Notes under the pieces: generated by a model | What the model saw: only the letters and a program-made list of their open reading frames with translations | Told to the model about the DNA's origin: nothing | Databases searched by the model: none | DNA from: Flavobacterium glaciei | GTDB lineage: Bacteria; Bacteroidota; Bacteroidia; Flavobacteriales; Flavobacteriaceae | DNA: 64,000 nucleotides | Reading direction: 5' to 3' | Assembly (NCBI RefSeq): GCF_003350545.1 | Contig: NZ_QQBA01000005.1 | Span: 1 to 64,000 of the forward strand | Part shown: positions 18,893-28,421 of the stretch, in pieces | How the letters are laid out: each line of letters starts with the position of its first letter | Position numbering within the stretch: the stretch's first letter is position 1 | Program-made: the position numbers and the translations under genes

Positions 18893-18927
18893 CAAAAAAA
18901 ACACTCTGACTTACCAGAGTGTTTTTA
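18893..18927 (-). terminator. Terminator of amtB
   Basis: AAAAACACTCT pairs with AGAGTGTTTTT around an 8-base loop, with a T run in the minus direction, just beyond the amtB stop. Confidence 0.85.
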
Positions 18928-18949
18928 ACTTAATATTTAAAAAAAACAT

Positions 18950-20266
18950 TTACAAAAACTCACCATGTTGAGAAATATCTAAACCTAATTCTTCTTTTTC
19001 TTCACTTACTCTTAGTGGAGTAATTTTGTTTACAATAAAGAAAAGGAAATAAGATGCTGAAAATGCGAAGATAGAGACTATAACTAAAGCAGTTAATTGA
19101 TTGATAAATAATGTAGCGTCTCCAAAAATTAGTCCTTGATTATCACCAACAACGGAGTTGATTGATTTTGAAGCAAAAACTCCAGTTAGAAGCATTCCAA
19201 CCATTCCGCCAACACCGTGACAAGCAAATACGTCTAAAGCATCATCAATTTTTCCCTTGTGGAAACTTCTAACCACTAAATTACTTACGATACTGGCAAA
19301 AGCTCCTATGAACATTCCGTGAGGAATACTCACAAATCCTGCGGCAGGAGTAATAGCTACTAGACCTACAACTACACCTATACATGCTCCCATTGCTGAA
19401 AGTTTTTGTCCAAGAATTTTGTCAAGAAATACCCAAGCCATTCCCGCAGCTGCTGCTGCTACAGTAGTAGTTCCTAGTGCTTGAACTGCTAAGCCGTTAG
19501 ATCCTAATGCAGATCCAGCATTAAAACCAAACCATCCAAACCATAATAAACCAGTTCCTAATAATACATAAGTGATACGGGCAGGATTAGGTTTTTGTGC
19601 TTTTCTTTTTCCTAAGAAAATAGCTCCGGCTAATGCAGCCCATCCAGCACTCATGTGAACTACTGTTCCTCCAGCGAAATCCAATACTCCCATTTTAAAG
19701 AAAATACCCTCTGGGTGCCATGTCATGTGTGCTAGTGGTGTATAAACAAGTAATATGAATAAAACCATAAATAATAAATATGCCCAAAAACGAATTCTTT
19801 CAGCAAAAGCACCTGTAATTAATGCTGGAGTGATTATTGCAAATTTCGCTTGAAATAAAGCAAATAACATAAAAGGTATTGTTGGTGCTAGACTCCAAGC
19901 TGTATTAGTTCCTACTCCTTGAAAGAATAAATTTGGGATAGGATTTCCTATTACTCCTCCAATTGTAGGACCAAAGGATAATCCAAAAGCAATTACAACC
20001 CATAAAACAGTTACAATTATCATTGCCATAAAGCTTTGAAGCATCGTACTGATAACATTTTTTTTACCTACCATTCCACCATAAAAGAAACCTAAACCAG
20101 GAGTCATGATTAAAACAAGTGCTGTAGCAACAATCATCCAAGCGGTATCGCCAGTGTCAAATTTTACAGCTTCTGCAGGCGCAGGGCTATCTGTTAGGAA
20201 ATAATTTGAAAAAAGGGTTAATGCCAAGATTGTGATTAATATCACACTTAAAATAATTTTTCTCAT
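18950..20266 (-). CDS. amtB: Ammonium transporter
   Basis: AmtB-family trimeric channels pass ammonium across the inner membrane. The 438-residue protein has a cleavable-looking N-terminal hydrophobic segment, then about eleven helices. Family motifs include DTAWMIVATALVLIMTPGLG, FFYGGMV, the MTWHPEG loop, VVHMSAGWAALAG with the first pore histidine, and the late FACHGVGGMVG with the second histidine. No glnK (PII) gene is adjacent, unlike the usual amtB-glnK arrangement. Upstream (20351-20399, minus reading) the decamer TTGTTATAAT occurs twice, 39 bp apart, and might be a regulator site. That is only a suggestion. Confidence 0.95.
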   Translation of the reverse strand: MRKIILSVILITILALTLFSNYFLTDSPAPAEAVKFDTGDTAWMIVATALVLIMTPGLGFFYGGMVGKKNVISTMLQSFMAMIIVTVLWVVIAFGLSFGPTIGGVIGNPIPNLFFQGVGTNTAWSLAPTIPFMLFALFQAKFAIITPALITGAFAERIRFWAYLLFMVLFILLVYTPLAHMTWHPEGIFFKMGVLDFAGGTVVHMSAGWAALAGAIFLGKRKAQKPNPARITYVLLGTGLLWFGWFGFNAGSALGSNGLAVQALGTTTVAAAAAGMAWVFLDKILGQKLSAMGACIGVVVGLVAITPAAGFVSIPHGMFIGAFASIVSNLVVRSFHKGKIDDALDVFACHGVGGMVGMLLTGVFASKSINSVVGDNQGLIFGDATLFINQLTALVIVSIFAFSASYFLFFIVNKITPLRVSEEKEELGLDISQHGEFL

Positions 20267-20529
20267 TGTTTTTTAGTTTTAAATTTCGATAAAAATATAA
20301 AAATACTAAACAACCCCTTTATAAAAATAGTATAATATGTGATTTTTATGATTATAACAATACGACCCCCTTTTTATTGAGGGTACTATATTATAACAAC
20401 TTAAAATTTACAATTTATTAAAACTAGGAAAAGGGATATTTTGTTTAAATGTCTTAATCTCCATAATGTTCAAAAACATTTAAAGTATATTCTAATTGTC
20501 TGAAGCTTTTTGCAATAAATATGGTAGTA
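20267..20529. other. amtB upstream region with a repeated decamer
   Basis: ATTATAACAA occurs at 20351-20360 and 20390-20399, flanking a short inverted repeat of C and G runs (ACCCCC...GAGGGT). This could be a nitrogen-responsive operator region for amtB. I see no exact -7 box. Confidence 0.3.
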
Positions 20530-20575
20530 AATAAAAAAAGGCACTAATTGTATGGATTTCAATTAGTGCCTTCAA
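20530..20575 (-). terminator. Terminator of the PH-domain gene and amidohydrolase operon
   Basis: The 13-bp perfect arms AAGGCACTAATTG and CAATTAGTGCCTT flank a 9-base loop, with a T run on the minus strand. Confidence 0.88.
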
Positions 20576-20590
20576 ATGATGAATGATATT

Positions 20591-20968
20591 TTATTTTAAT
20601 GTATGCATGCTTAAAATTTTATAAACCTCATTGATATTATTTCCACCTTTGCCAAATTGTTTCACAATTGGATTGTTATCGTTGTTTAACCAGATTTTTA
20701 ATTCTGCATCTAAGTCTAATATACCAGCGCTTTCTTTAGAAAATTTTTTAATACTAGAATAGGGAATAGACATATAATCAACTTTGCTTCCAACCAATTG
20801 TTTTTCGACCAAAATAAGCCTTTTGTTAGTAAAAATAAACATATCACGAATTAGCTTATACGCTTTTTCAATTTTTTCTCCATCAATTAAGATAGGCTCA
20901 AATTCATTAGAAACATTTTCAATGTTTACTTCAGATGCATTGCCTAAAATGGCATTAAATATTCCCAT
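20591..20968 (-). CDS. Bacterial PH-domain protein
   Basis: The 125-residue protein resembles the single-domain bacterial PH proteins (bPH_1 type). The strand pattern EKIEKAYKLIRDMFIFTNKRLILVE, with the family FTNKRLI turn, is followed by YMSIPYSSIKKF and a closing helix. No signal peptide or membrane segment is visible, so it is cytosolic. Function in this family is mostly unknown. It starts 4 bases after the degenerate amidohydrolase gene, so it is probably the last gene of that operon. I see no functional link with the amidohydrolases. Confidence 0.75.
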   Translation of the reverse strand: MGIFNAILGNASEVNIENVSNEFEPILIDGEKIEKAYKLIRDMFIFTNKRLILVEKQLVGSKVDYMSIPYSSIKKFSKESAGILDLDAELKIWLNNDNNPIVKQFGKGGNNINEVYKILSMHTLK

Positions 20969-20972
20969 TGTT

Positions 20973-22280
20973 TTATTTTTGATTGTATTTTGTTTTATAT
21001 CGGTCGTTAAGCTTAGTTTGATGTGTATCCAAACTAATCATCCTTCCTTGGATAAAAGCATTAGTTAATTTATTAGTTCTCATATCTAATGCATCACCTT
21101 CAGAAACAAATAGTGTAGCGTCTTTTCCTTGCTCTAAGGTACCACATTGTGCATCAATTCCAAGTATTTTAGCAGTATTTGATGTAATTAATTGTAAAGC
21201 TTTTTCTTTATCCAGTCCATAAGCAGCACATGTTCCTGCTAAAAATGGTAAATTTCTTGTATTCATTCTTTCATGGGCACCGCTATTCTCTAAACCAACT
21301 AAAACACCTTTCTCCGTTAATAATCGGGCTGCTTTATATGGCAAATCAATGTCATGATCATCATTTTCAGGCATTTCATGAACGCGTTTAAGCAGTACAC
21401 CAATATTATTTTTCTGCAATAATTCAGCAGTTTTGTAAGCTTCATATCCGCCTACAATCACCATTTTTTTAATACCATTTTCTTTGGCGAATTGCACCGC
21501 ATCTATAATTTGTTTTTCTTCATTGGCATGAACAAACAGCGTTTGGCTTCCGTCATATAAACCTTTTGTAGATTCTAAAACTATATTTCTCTCTTTTGAA
21601 CTTTCGCCTAAATACGCTTTGGCATTAGATAAAAATCCAGATAATTCTAAAACTTGTTTAGCATAGTCCTTATTAGCTTCTATATTTCCGGGTTCTGCCC
21701 ACCATCCACTTCTTTTAAAGGTAGATGGAAAGTTGATATGAATTCCGTCATTTTCTTTTATTAGTGCATCTTTCCAATGCCATGCGTCAAGTTGAACAAC
21801 TGATGAGGACCCAGAAATCACACCGCCTCTTGGTGTTATTTGTGCCATCAAAATACCATTAGGTCTTACGGTTTCGATTACTTTTGAATCGGCGGTGTAA
21901 GCAACAATACTTCTTACGTGAGGTTTCATCGCACCAATTTCATCTTCATCATCAGAAGATTTTATGGCATCAATCTCAACTAAACCTAACGTAGAATTGG
22001 GGGCTATAAAGCCGGGATATACGTGTTTTCCACTGGCATCAATTGTAACATCGTATGCACCTGCGGCTAATCTAATCACTCTAGCATCTGCAACCAAATT
22101 GATTTTCCCATCCACAAATCCGATGGCGCTGTTCTCAATCACTTCGCCATTACCTAAGTGTGCTGTGGCATTAAGAATCAAAACAGATTTTGATTGCTTA
22201 GCGGCTGGTGTTTGTTGTGCCTGTGATAGTATTGAAATACTAAAGGTCAATATTAAAAGATATATTTTTTTACTATTCAT
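20973..22280 (-). CDS. Exported amidohydrolase-like protein with degenerate metal site
   Basis: From the ATG at 22280 (435 residues) the protein has a signal peptide (1-21, ending SQAQ) and an amidohydrolase fold resembling imidazolonepropionase-type exported amidohydrolases. An ATG at 22343 would add 21 residues ahead of the signal peptide and is less likely. The metal-binding HxH after the first strand (normally GFIDxHxH) reads GFIAPNST at about 91-97, and the later region VGLENSGAHERMNTRNLPFLAG keeps the fold but not an obvious metal set. It may be a non-catalytic partner of the 994-residue amidohydrolase encoded upstream in the same operon. Confidence 0.8.
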   Translation of the reverse strand: MNSKKIYLLILTFSISILSQAQQTPAAKQSKSVLILNATAHLGNGEVIENSAIGFVDGKINLVADARVIRLAAGAYDVTIDASGKHVYPGFIAPNSTLGLVEIDAIKSSDDEDEIGAMKPHVRSIVAYTADSKVIETVRPNGILMAQITPRGGVISGSSSVVQLDAWHWKDALIKENDGIHINFPSTFKRSGWWAEPGNIEANKDYAKQVLELSGFLSNAKAYLGESSKERNIVLESTKGLYDGSQTLFVHANEEKQIIDAVQFAKENGIKKMVIVGGYEAYKTAELLQKNNIGVLLKRVHEMPENDDHDIDLPYKAARLLTEKGVLVGLENSGAHERMNTRNLPFLAGTCAAYGLDKEKALQLITSNTAKILGIDAQCGTLEQGKDATLFVSEGDALDMRTNKLTNAFIQGRMISLDTHQTKLNDRYKTKYNQK

Positions 22281-22347
22281 AATTATAGGTTTTTTTAGAA
22301 TTGCTTTGTGATAAAAGCACGGTTTTTTGAAATTTTGATGCATTGGA

Positions 22348-25332
22348 TTATTCTTCTAAACTATCGCAATGATATTCTTTCTTCTCCGTTTTTTTAGGTT
22401 CTTGCGTGGTCATTCCTTTATTTTTTTCTTGCAGTAATTGACCTATTAGTTCACTTCTTTCTTTTGCAATAGCTGCTCTTTGTGCTTCATCTTTTTTAGC
22501 ATCGTAATACACAACACCTTCAATTAAGGTTTTTTCAGCTTTGGCATAAATAGATAATGGATTGTCATTCCATAACACAATGTCCGCGTCTTTACCTACT
22601 TTAATACTTCCTACTTTATCATCTATATGCAATAATTTAGCAGGATTCAATGTTACAAATTTCCATGCATCTTCTTCAGAAATATTTCCGTATTTCACTG
22701 CTTTTGCTGCTTCTTGATTCAATCTTCTAGACATTTCAGCATCATCTGAGTTGTAAGCTACTACGATTCCGGCATTGTGCATTATAGGTCCGTTGTAAGG
22801 AATGGCGTCATTCACTTCAAATTTGTAAGCCCACCAATCTGAGAAAGTAGAGGCTCCAACACCGTGTTCTTTCATTTTATCGGCAACTTTATAACCCTCA
22901 AGGATGTGAGTGTAAGTATTGACTTTAAAATTAAATTTTTCTGCTACATTCATCAACATCAAAATTTCAGATTGTACATAGGAGTGACAAGAAATGAAAC
23001 GTTCTTTGTTTAATATCTCGGCTAATGTTTGTAATTCTAAGTCAACTCTTGGAGCTTTCCCTTTTTTATTACTAGAATTGTATCCTTTCCAAGCTAAATC
23101 ATATTCTTTGGCACGTTGGAAATAATCTATAAAAACTTGTTCAACACCCATTCTAGTTTGTGGAAAACGAGTAGGGTTTACGTTACCCCAGTTAGATTGT
23201 TTTACATTTTCACCTAAAGCAAATTTGATGAATCCAGGTTGGTTTTTGTATAGCATTTCATCTGCCGGTGCTCCCCATTTCCATTTTACAATTGCAGAAC
23301 GTCCACCAATAGGATTGGCTGAACCATGCAATAATTGTGATGTTGTAACTCCACCGGCTAATTCGCGGTAGATATTAATATCTTCAGAATTCACTACATC
23401 TTCAATAGTAACTTCTGCACTAGAGTTGTGTCCTCCTTCATTTACACCATTAGAAATCGCGATATGTGAATGCTCATCAATAATTCCGCTGGTTAAATGT
23501 TTTCCTTTGGCATCAACGATGGTTGCGGATGCATCAGCAATATTTTTCCCAACAGAGGCTATTTTCCCATTTTTGACCAATACATCTGTTTCTACTAAAA
23601 TACCATCTTTTTCATTAGTCCAAACTGTAGCATTTTTAAAAAGTATTGTCTCAGTTGATGGTTTCTTCAAATTTCCATAAGCAACATTTGGGAATGTTGT
23701 TGGGATAATCATATTGTTTTTTTCAATTTTAGAGGAATCTATCACTTTTACAAATGGAGCCGTTTTTACCGCTGACCATTTTACTTCATTTCCATTGAAT
23801 AAAACTGCTTTTCCTGATAAATTTTGGGTGTCTTCTATATATCCAATTAATCTGGTGAAACTAGTTTTAGTAGAATCATTTGGTTTAATAACTGTAGAAA
23901 TCCAATTATTAGTTATTGTCAGTTTTGATTTGATTTTTTTGGAATCCAAAGTTGTGATTTCTGATTTTGGAGCATTAATTTCTCCATCAATTTTCCATTT
24001 GTATTTTTCGGAATTAATTGTTAAATCATAGTTTCCGCGAATATCCTTAGATGCAATGTCATTGATAACATATTTATTTCCTTGTACCCAGTTTTCGTAC
24101 AGTACTGTTTTTTCTTCAAAAATTTCTCCAGAAGTAATCACAAAGTTGGCTAAACTTCCTATTTTTAAACTTCCCATTTCATTGCTTTTTCCTAAAAGTG
24201 CAGCAGGAATTGTTGTCAATGCTTCTAATGCTTTAGTTTTATCAAAACCATATTTGATGGCTCTCAAAAGATTAGGTCTGAAATCTTCCATCTTCTTTAA
24301 TTTGTCTGTCGTCAATGCGAAAACAATTCCATTATCCGATAAAACTTTAAGGTTGGTAGGTGCTTGGTTCCAAAAACGTAAATCTTTCAATTCCATTTGG
24401 TTCGCTTGGTTCGGGTCAGAAACATCGTATGCCTCAGGAAAATTAATTGGAATAATAAATTTCGAATTTGTTTTTTTGATTTCCTCAATGCGTTCAAATT
24501 CATTTCCGATTCCTTTTAAAACATAATTTAAACCAAATTCCTTTCCAATTTTGGCTGCTCTTAAACTGTTTAATTTGTCTTCAGAAGCAAATATTTGTAC
24601 TAATTTTTCATTATTAGCTAAGGCTTCTAATGACAAATCTTTAGTGGTTGAATTTCCTTTTTTGTACCAGTCTAAATCATAATACATTTGGCGCAACAGT
24701 GCCATCATTCCCATTAATGAACCAGGGTATGATTGATTAGTAGTTACACTTCTAGTAAAAGCAAAATGATTGGTCACTTTATCAGAAAGCAATTGATTCT
24801 TTTTTTCAAAATTATTCAAAGCGATTAAAGTTCCTGAACCGCGGGCAATCCCGTCTGGGATATGAGTTCCTACAACACCAAAACCAGCTTTCAATAATTC
24901 TTCGGCTTTAGTTTGGTCGTATTTAAATGCTTGATAGGCATTTACCTCGGAACGAATGCTTTCATTCCAATAAAATCCCGATCTTTTCGTATCGTACAAA
25001 GGATTTCTTTCTGTAGTTGCTTTAGGTTTTTCGACTCCAAAACTAGTGTAAATATCAATAAAAGAAGGGTAAACGGATCTTCCTTCTAAGTTGATTGTAG
25101 TACAATTTTTAGGAATTGAAATGTTAGTTCCAACACCAATTACTTTTCCGTTTTGAATCAGTAGCGTACCTTTTTCAATAACTTGAGTTGGCGTTACATA
25201 GATTTTTGCATTTGTAAATGCAGTAAAATTGCTGTTTTTGTTTTGAACACTTTCATTATTTGGAAAGTATTCCTGTGCGTAGGTTTTTGGTAGTAAAAAA
25301 CTAAAAAAGAATAGGAGTAAGATTTTTTTCAT
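22348..25332 (-). CDS. Exported double-domain amidohydrolase
   Basis: This 994-residue protein has a signal peptide (1-19) and two tandem amidohydrolase-like halves. The N-terminal half lacks the metal-binding HxH (SVYPSFIDIYTSFG, IYTS at 94-97). The C-terminal half has it: GIIDEHSHIAIS with H621 and H623. Further candidate ligands in CHSYVQ and NTYTHILEG, and the late aspartate in AYNSDDAEMSRR, are present too. The C-terminal half is therefore the probable hydrolase, acting on cyclic amides or peptides in the periplasm. It is followed after 67 bp by the smaller, degenerate amidohydrolase. Upstream, TACTTTTA near 25358-25365 is one base off the -7 consensus. Confidence 0.85.
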   Translation of the reverse strand: MKKILLLFFFSFLLPKTYAQEYFPNNESVQNKNSNFTAFTNAKIYVTPTQVIEKGTLLIQNGKVIGVGTNISIPKNCTTINLEGRSVYPSFIDIYTSFGVEKPKATTERNPLYDTKRSGFYWNESIRSEVNAYQAFKYDQTKAEELLKAGFGVVGTHIPDGIARGSGTLIALNNFEKKNQLLSDKVTNHFAFTRSVTTNQSYPGSLMGMMALLRQMYYDLDWYKKGNSTTKDLSLEALANNEKLVQIFASEDKLNSLRAAKIGKEFGLNYVLKGIGNEFERIEEIKKTNSKFIIPINFPEAYDVSDPNQANQMELKDLRFWNQAPTNLKVLSDNGIVFALTTDKLKKMEDFRPNLLRAIKYGFDKTKALEALTTIPAALLGKSNEMGSLKIGSLANFVITSGEIFEEKTVLYENWVQGNKYVINDIASKDIRGNYDLTINSEKYKWKIDGEINAPKSEITTLDSKKIKSKLTITNNWISTVIKPNDSTKTSFTRLIGYIEDTQNLSGKAVLFNGNEVKWSAVKTAPFVKVIDSSKIEKNNMIIPTTFPNVAYGNLKKPSTETILFKNATVWTNEKDGILVETDVLVKNGKIASVGKNIADASATIVDAKGKHLTSGIIDEHSHIAISNGVNEGGHNSSAEVTIEDVVNSEDINIYRELAGGVTTSQLLHGSANPIGGRSAIVKWKWGAPADEMLYKNQPGFIKFALGENVKQSNWGNVNPTRFPQTRMGVEQVFIDYFQRAKEYDLAWKGYNSSNKKGKAPRVDLELQTLAEILNKERFISCHSYVQSEILMLMNVAEKFNFKVNTYTHILEGYKVADKMKEHGVGASTFSDWWAYKFEVNDAIPYNGPIMHNAGIVVAYNSDDAEMSRRLNQEAAKAVKYGNISEEDAWKFVTLNPAKLLHIDDKVGSIKVGKDADIVLWNDNPLSIYAKAEKTLIEGVVYYDAKKDEAQRAAIAKERSELIGQLLQEKNKGMTTQEPKKTEKKEYHCDSLEE

Positions 25333-25566
25333 AGCGTAGTTTCTAATTATTCTCTAAAAGTAGAAAAATGTTAATAGTATACCTTCAATTTTTTTAATTT
25401 TAACATTTAGTTTTTGCGAAAAATGTATCATATTGGGCTACAAAGTGTAGTATTTGAAGTTTTTTTTGATGGAATTTTGATTATTCACTATTTTATTAGA
25501 ATTTATGTAGGATTTGTAATAATAATAAGAAAAGTTTTTTCTAAATTTAGATTCAAATATATACAG

Positions 25567-27102
25567 ATGCTAGTTAAAGTTTTTGGAAGTGCAGTTTTTG
25601 GAGTCGAAGCCACAACAATTACCGTGGAAGTTAATATTGATAAAGGAATTGGTTATCATCTAGTTGGCTTGCCAGACAATGCCATCAAAGAAAGCAGTTA
25701 CCGTATAGCTGCTGCACTCAAAAATAATGGGTACGCCATGCCTGGAAAAAAAATCACCATCAATATGGCTCCCGCCGATTTGCGCAAAGAAGGTTCTGCC
25801 TATGACTTGACTTTAACCATTGGAATTCTGGTAGCTTCTGGACAAATAAATGCCGAAGACATTGATAAGTACATCATTATGGGGGAACTTTCCCTTGATG
25901 GAAGCCTACAACCAATAAGAGGCGCTCTACCCATTGCCATTAAAGCTAAAGAAGAAGGTTTTAAAGGTTTTTTTCTTCCAAAGCAAAATGTAAAAGAAGC
26001 CGCGATTGTTGCTGGATTAGATGTGTATGGAATTGAAAATGTGCAAGAAGTAATCGATTTCCTTGAAGGAAAAGGAACTCTGGAACCAACAACAATAGAC
26101 ACGCGAGCCGAATTTTATAAAACATTAGATTTTCCTGAATTCGATTTCTCGGATGTCAAGGGACAAGAAAGCATCAAGCGTTGCATGGAAATTGCGGCTG
26201 CCGGAGGACATAATATTATTTTGATTGGACCGCCGGGAGCAGGGAAGACGATGCTTGCCAAACGTTTACCGAGTATTTTGCCTCCGATGGCGTTGCGTGA
26301 AGCATTAGAAACTACAAAAATTCATAGTGTTGCCGGAAAATTAAAAGAAGTCGGTTTAATGAATCAACGTCCGTTTCGCAGTCCACACCACACAATTTCG
26401 AACGTCGCTTTGGTGGGCGGAGGAAGTTATCCGCAACCGGGCGAAATTTCGATGGCACATAACGGAGTTTTATTTCTGGATGAATTGCCAGAATTTAAGA
26501 GAGACGTTTTGGAAGTGATGCGACAACCTTTAGAAGATCGAGAAGTGACCATTTCCAGAGCTAAGTTTACGGTTACTTATCCGTCCTCGTTTATGCTAGT
26601 GGCGAGTATGAATCCAAGTCCGAGTGGTTTCTTTAACGATCCAGATTCGCCACAAACGTCTTCGCCTCATGAAATGCAACGGTATTTGAGTAAGATTTCA
26701 GGACCTTTATTAGATAGAATTGATATTCATATCGAAGTGACTCCGGTTCCTTTCGACAAATTATCTGAAGATCAAAAAGCGGAAAGCAGTGTTGACATTC
26801 GGAAAAGAGTGACTGCGGCAAGAGAAATTCAAACCCAACGCTTTGAGCTAATGGAAAACATCCATTACAACGCACAAATGAATACCAAACATATTCGGGA
26901 ATATTGTGCTTTGGACGATGTTTCCAAGCAATTATTAAAAACGGCTATGGAAAGATTGAATCTTTCGGCGCGTGCCTATGACAGGATTCTTAAAGTAGCC
27001 AGAACAATCGCTGATTTGGATGCAGCTCCTGTAGTAGTTTCAAGCCATATTGCTGAAGCGATTCAATATAGAAGTTTGGATCGTGATGGTTGGCTGGGCT
27101 AG
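25567..27102 (+). CDS. YifB/ComM-type Mg-chelatase-like AAA+ ATPase
   Basis: The 511-residue protein (start at the ATG 25567, MLVKVFGSAVFG) is the bacterial YifB family. It has an N-terminal Lon-like ChlI domain (VEVNIDKGIGYHLVGLPD) at about 10-130, then an AAA+ domain with Walker A GPPGAGKT (K227) and Walker B GVLFLDELPEF. A C-terminal Mg_chelatase_C domain follows (LDRIDIHIEV, then LSARAYDRILKVARTIADL). Related ComM proteins are helicases that promote branch migration during natural transformation. The upstream extension to 25414 begins with TTG and adds residues not typical of the family, so I exclude it. It is monocistronic. Confidence 0.92.
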   Translation: MLVKVFGSAVFGVEATTITVEVNIDKGIGYHLVGLPDNAIKESSYRIAAALKNNGYAMPGKKITINMAPADLRKEGSAYDLTLTIGILVASGQINAEDIDKYIIMGELSLDGSLQPIRGALPIAIKAKEEGFKGFFLPKQNVKEAAIVAGLDVYGIENVQEVIDFLEGKGTLEPTTIDTRAEFYKTLDFPEFDFSDVKGQESIKRCMEIAAAGGHNIILIGPPGAGKTMLAKRLPSILPPMALREALETTKIHSVAGKLKEVGLMNQRPFRSPHHTISNVALVGGGSYPQPGEISMAHNGVLFLDELPEFKRDVLEVMRQPLEDREVTISRAKFTVTYPSSFMLVASMNPSPSGFFNDPDSPQTSSPHEMQRYLSKISGPLLDRIDIHIEVTPVPFDKLSEDQKAESSVDIRKRVTAAREIQTQRFELMENIHYNAQMNTKHIREYCALDDVSKQLLKTAMERLNLSARAYDRILKVARTIADLDAAPVVVSSHIAEAIQYRSLDRDGWLG

Positions 27103-27118
27103 TGGCTAACGGTATTAT

Positions 27119-27196
27119 CCTGCAAGATTTTCAAAACCTTGTAGGTATATTTGAAATATTTAGAATACCTACAAGGTCAAAAATAGACCTTGCAGG
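27119..27196. repeat. Nested palindromic element after yifB
   Basis: The inner arms ACCTTGTAGGTAT (27136-27148) and ATACCTACAAGGT (27165-27177) are perfect, 13 bp, with a 16-base loop. Outer arms CCTGCAAG (27119-27126) and CTTGCAGG (27189-27196) enclose them. The arrangement looks like a folded repeat element and it may also end yifB transcription. Confidence 0.75.
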
Positions 27197-27361
27197 AATG
27201 AGAAGGACAATTACGCTTTAATTGGAATGGACACGGATTGCAAATCACACTACAAGGTTTGGGCTAAAACAGATTTCAGATGTTTAAAAGCTGCTAAATT
27301 GAGAATAGGATTGTATTAGAGCGAGAAAAAAGAAAAGTATAGAAATAAATACGTCAAAAAA

Positions 27362-27392
27362 GAGATTTCGGGAGGAATCTCCTTTATTTTTG
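27362..27392 (+). promoter_or_regulatory. Small hairpin and possible -7 box just before truC
   Basis: GAGATT (27362-27367) and AATCTC (27376-27381) form a small stem. TATTTTTG at 27385-27392 matches TAnnTTTG exactly but lies only 4 bases before the truC ATG, so a transcript from it would be leaderless. It may instead be a chance match. Confidence 0.3.
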
Positions 27393-27396
27393 CCAA

Positions 27397-28095
27397 ATGT
27401 TAGAAATTCTGTACCAAGACGAATATATTATTGCAATTAATAAACCAAGTGGATTGTTAGTCCACAAATCGTTTTATGCGCGCGATGCAAAAGTTTATGC
27501 GATTCAAGAATTAAGAAATCAAATAGGAGGGCAACATGTTTATCCTATTCATCGGTTAGATCGCAAAACATCTGGTGTTTTGTTATTTGCGTTGGATAAG
27601 GAAGTTTTAAAAATTATGAATGATCGTTTTGCCACACGCGAAGTCGAAAAAAAATATTTAGCAATTTTACGTGGTTGGTCACCCGAAGAGCTAACGATTG
27701 ATTACGATTTAACCAATGATGATGGCATTATACAAAATGCAATAACCTACTTTCATCGATTGCAAACTACCGAAATTGAGTTAGAATTTAACAATAAACC
27801 TTCTTCACGATATTGTTTGGTAGAAGCGATTCCTGAAACGGGACGCATGCATCAATTACGAAAACATTTCAAACATATTTTTCATCCCATTTTAGGAAGT
27901 CGGCCACATGGTTGTAACAAACAAAATAAATTATGGCTGGAGCATTTTGAACTGAAAGGAATGATGCTTCATGCACATCAGTTAATTTTTAATCATCCTA
28001 TAACTAATGAACCACTTATCTTGAATGCAAAGATCAATGAAGAGTTTAGCAGAGTAGGTACTATTCTTAATCTAGATTTGAATACGTATGAATAG
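27397..28095 (+). CDS. truC: RluA-family pseudouridine synthase, TruC type
   Basis: The 232-residue protein begins MLEILYQDE and has NKPSGLLVH and HRLDRKTSG, where the aspartate of HRLDR is the catalytic residue. Later come GRMHQLRKHFKH and MMLHAHQL. The beginning and the HPI-G-HG arrangement match TruC, which makes pseudouridine 65 in tRNA, better than RluA, RluC or RluD. It has no S4 domain, as expected for TruC. The start codon is fixed by the conserved N-terminus. A second RluA-type synthase occurs at 39810-40499. Confidence 0.85.
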   Translation: MLEILYQDEYIIAINKPSGLLVHKSFYARDAKVYAIQELRNQIGGQHVYPIHRLDRKTSGVLLFALDKEVLKIMNDRFATREVEKKYLAILRGWSPEELTIDYDLTNDDGIIQNAITYFHRLQTTEIELEFNNKPSSRYCLVEAIPETGRMHQLRKHFKHIFHPILGSRPHGCNKQNKLWLEHFELKGMMLHAHQLIFNHPITNEPLILNAKINEEFSRVGTILNLDLNTYE

Positions 28096-28136
28096 TATAC
28101 TGATACCATTCTTTACTATATTTTAGTCCAATTTTT

Positions 28137-28198
28137 TTTGTCACATCGAGCGCAGTCGAGATGTATATCGGATTCTCGACTGCGCTCGAACTGACAAA
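28137..28198. repeat. Palindromic intergenic repeat (15-bp arms)
   Basis: TCGAGCGCAGTCGAG (28146-28160) pairs perfectly with CTCGACTGCGCTCGA (28175-28189). Flanking TTTGTCA/TGACAAA extends the symmetry. It is GC-rich compared with its surroundings. Its place after truC suggests it may also act as a terminator or a REP-like target. Confidence 0.8.
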
Positions 28199-28333
28199 TC
28201 GTACTAATTTATAAAAAGTATTGGTCTAATTTGTTAAGTAATGCTTTAAATCATTGTTGTATTTTGAAATAACAGTTTCAGTATAAAGAGAAGCCGATTT
28301 CAGATTTTTGATTAATTCTTGAGACATTTAGGG

Positions 28334-28410
28334 AAAAAGTCAGGAGACTTTTATATCGTTTTCGATTTTTAAGAATATTTAAATTAAAAACTCAAAGTCA
28401 GAGACTTTGC
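28334..28410. repeat. Two small hairpins sharing an AAGTC/GACTT core
   Basis: AAAAGTC/GACTTTT (28335-28352) and CAAAGTC/GACTTTG (28393-28409) are similar short palindromes about 55 bp apart in gene-free DNA. They look like decayed members of one repeat type. Confidence 0.5.
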
Positions 28411-28421
28411 GTAGCGGGTGC

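Noticed and set aside
25414..25566. N-terminal extension of the YifB-type protein from a TTG
   Set aside because: The extension is hydrophobic and unrelated to the family, while the ATG at 25567 gives the conserved MLVKVFGSAVFG start.
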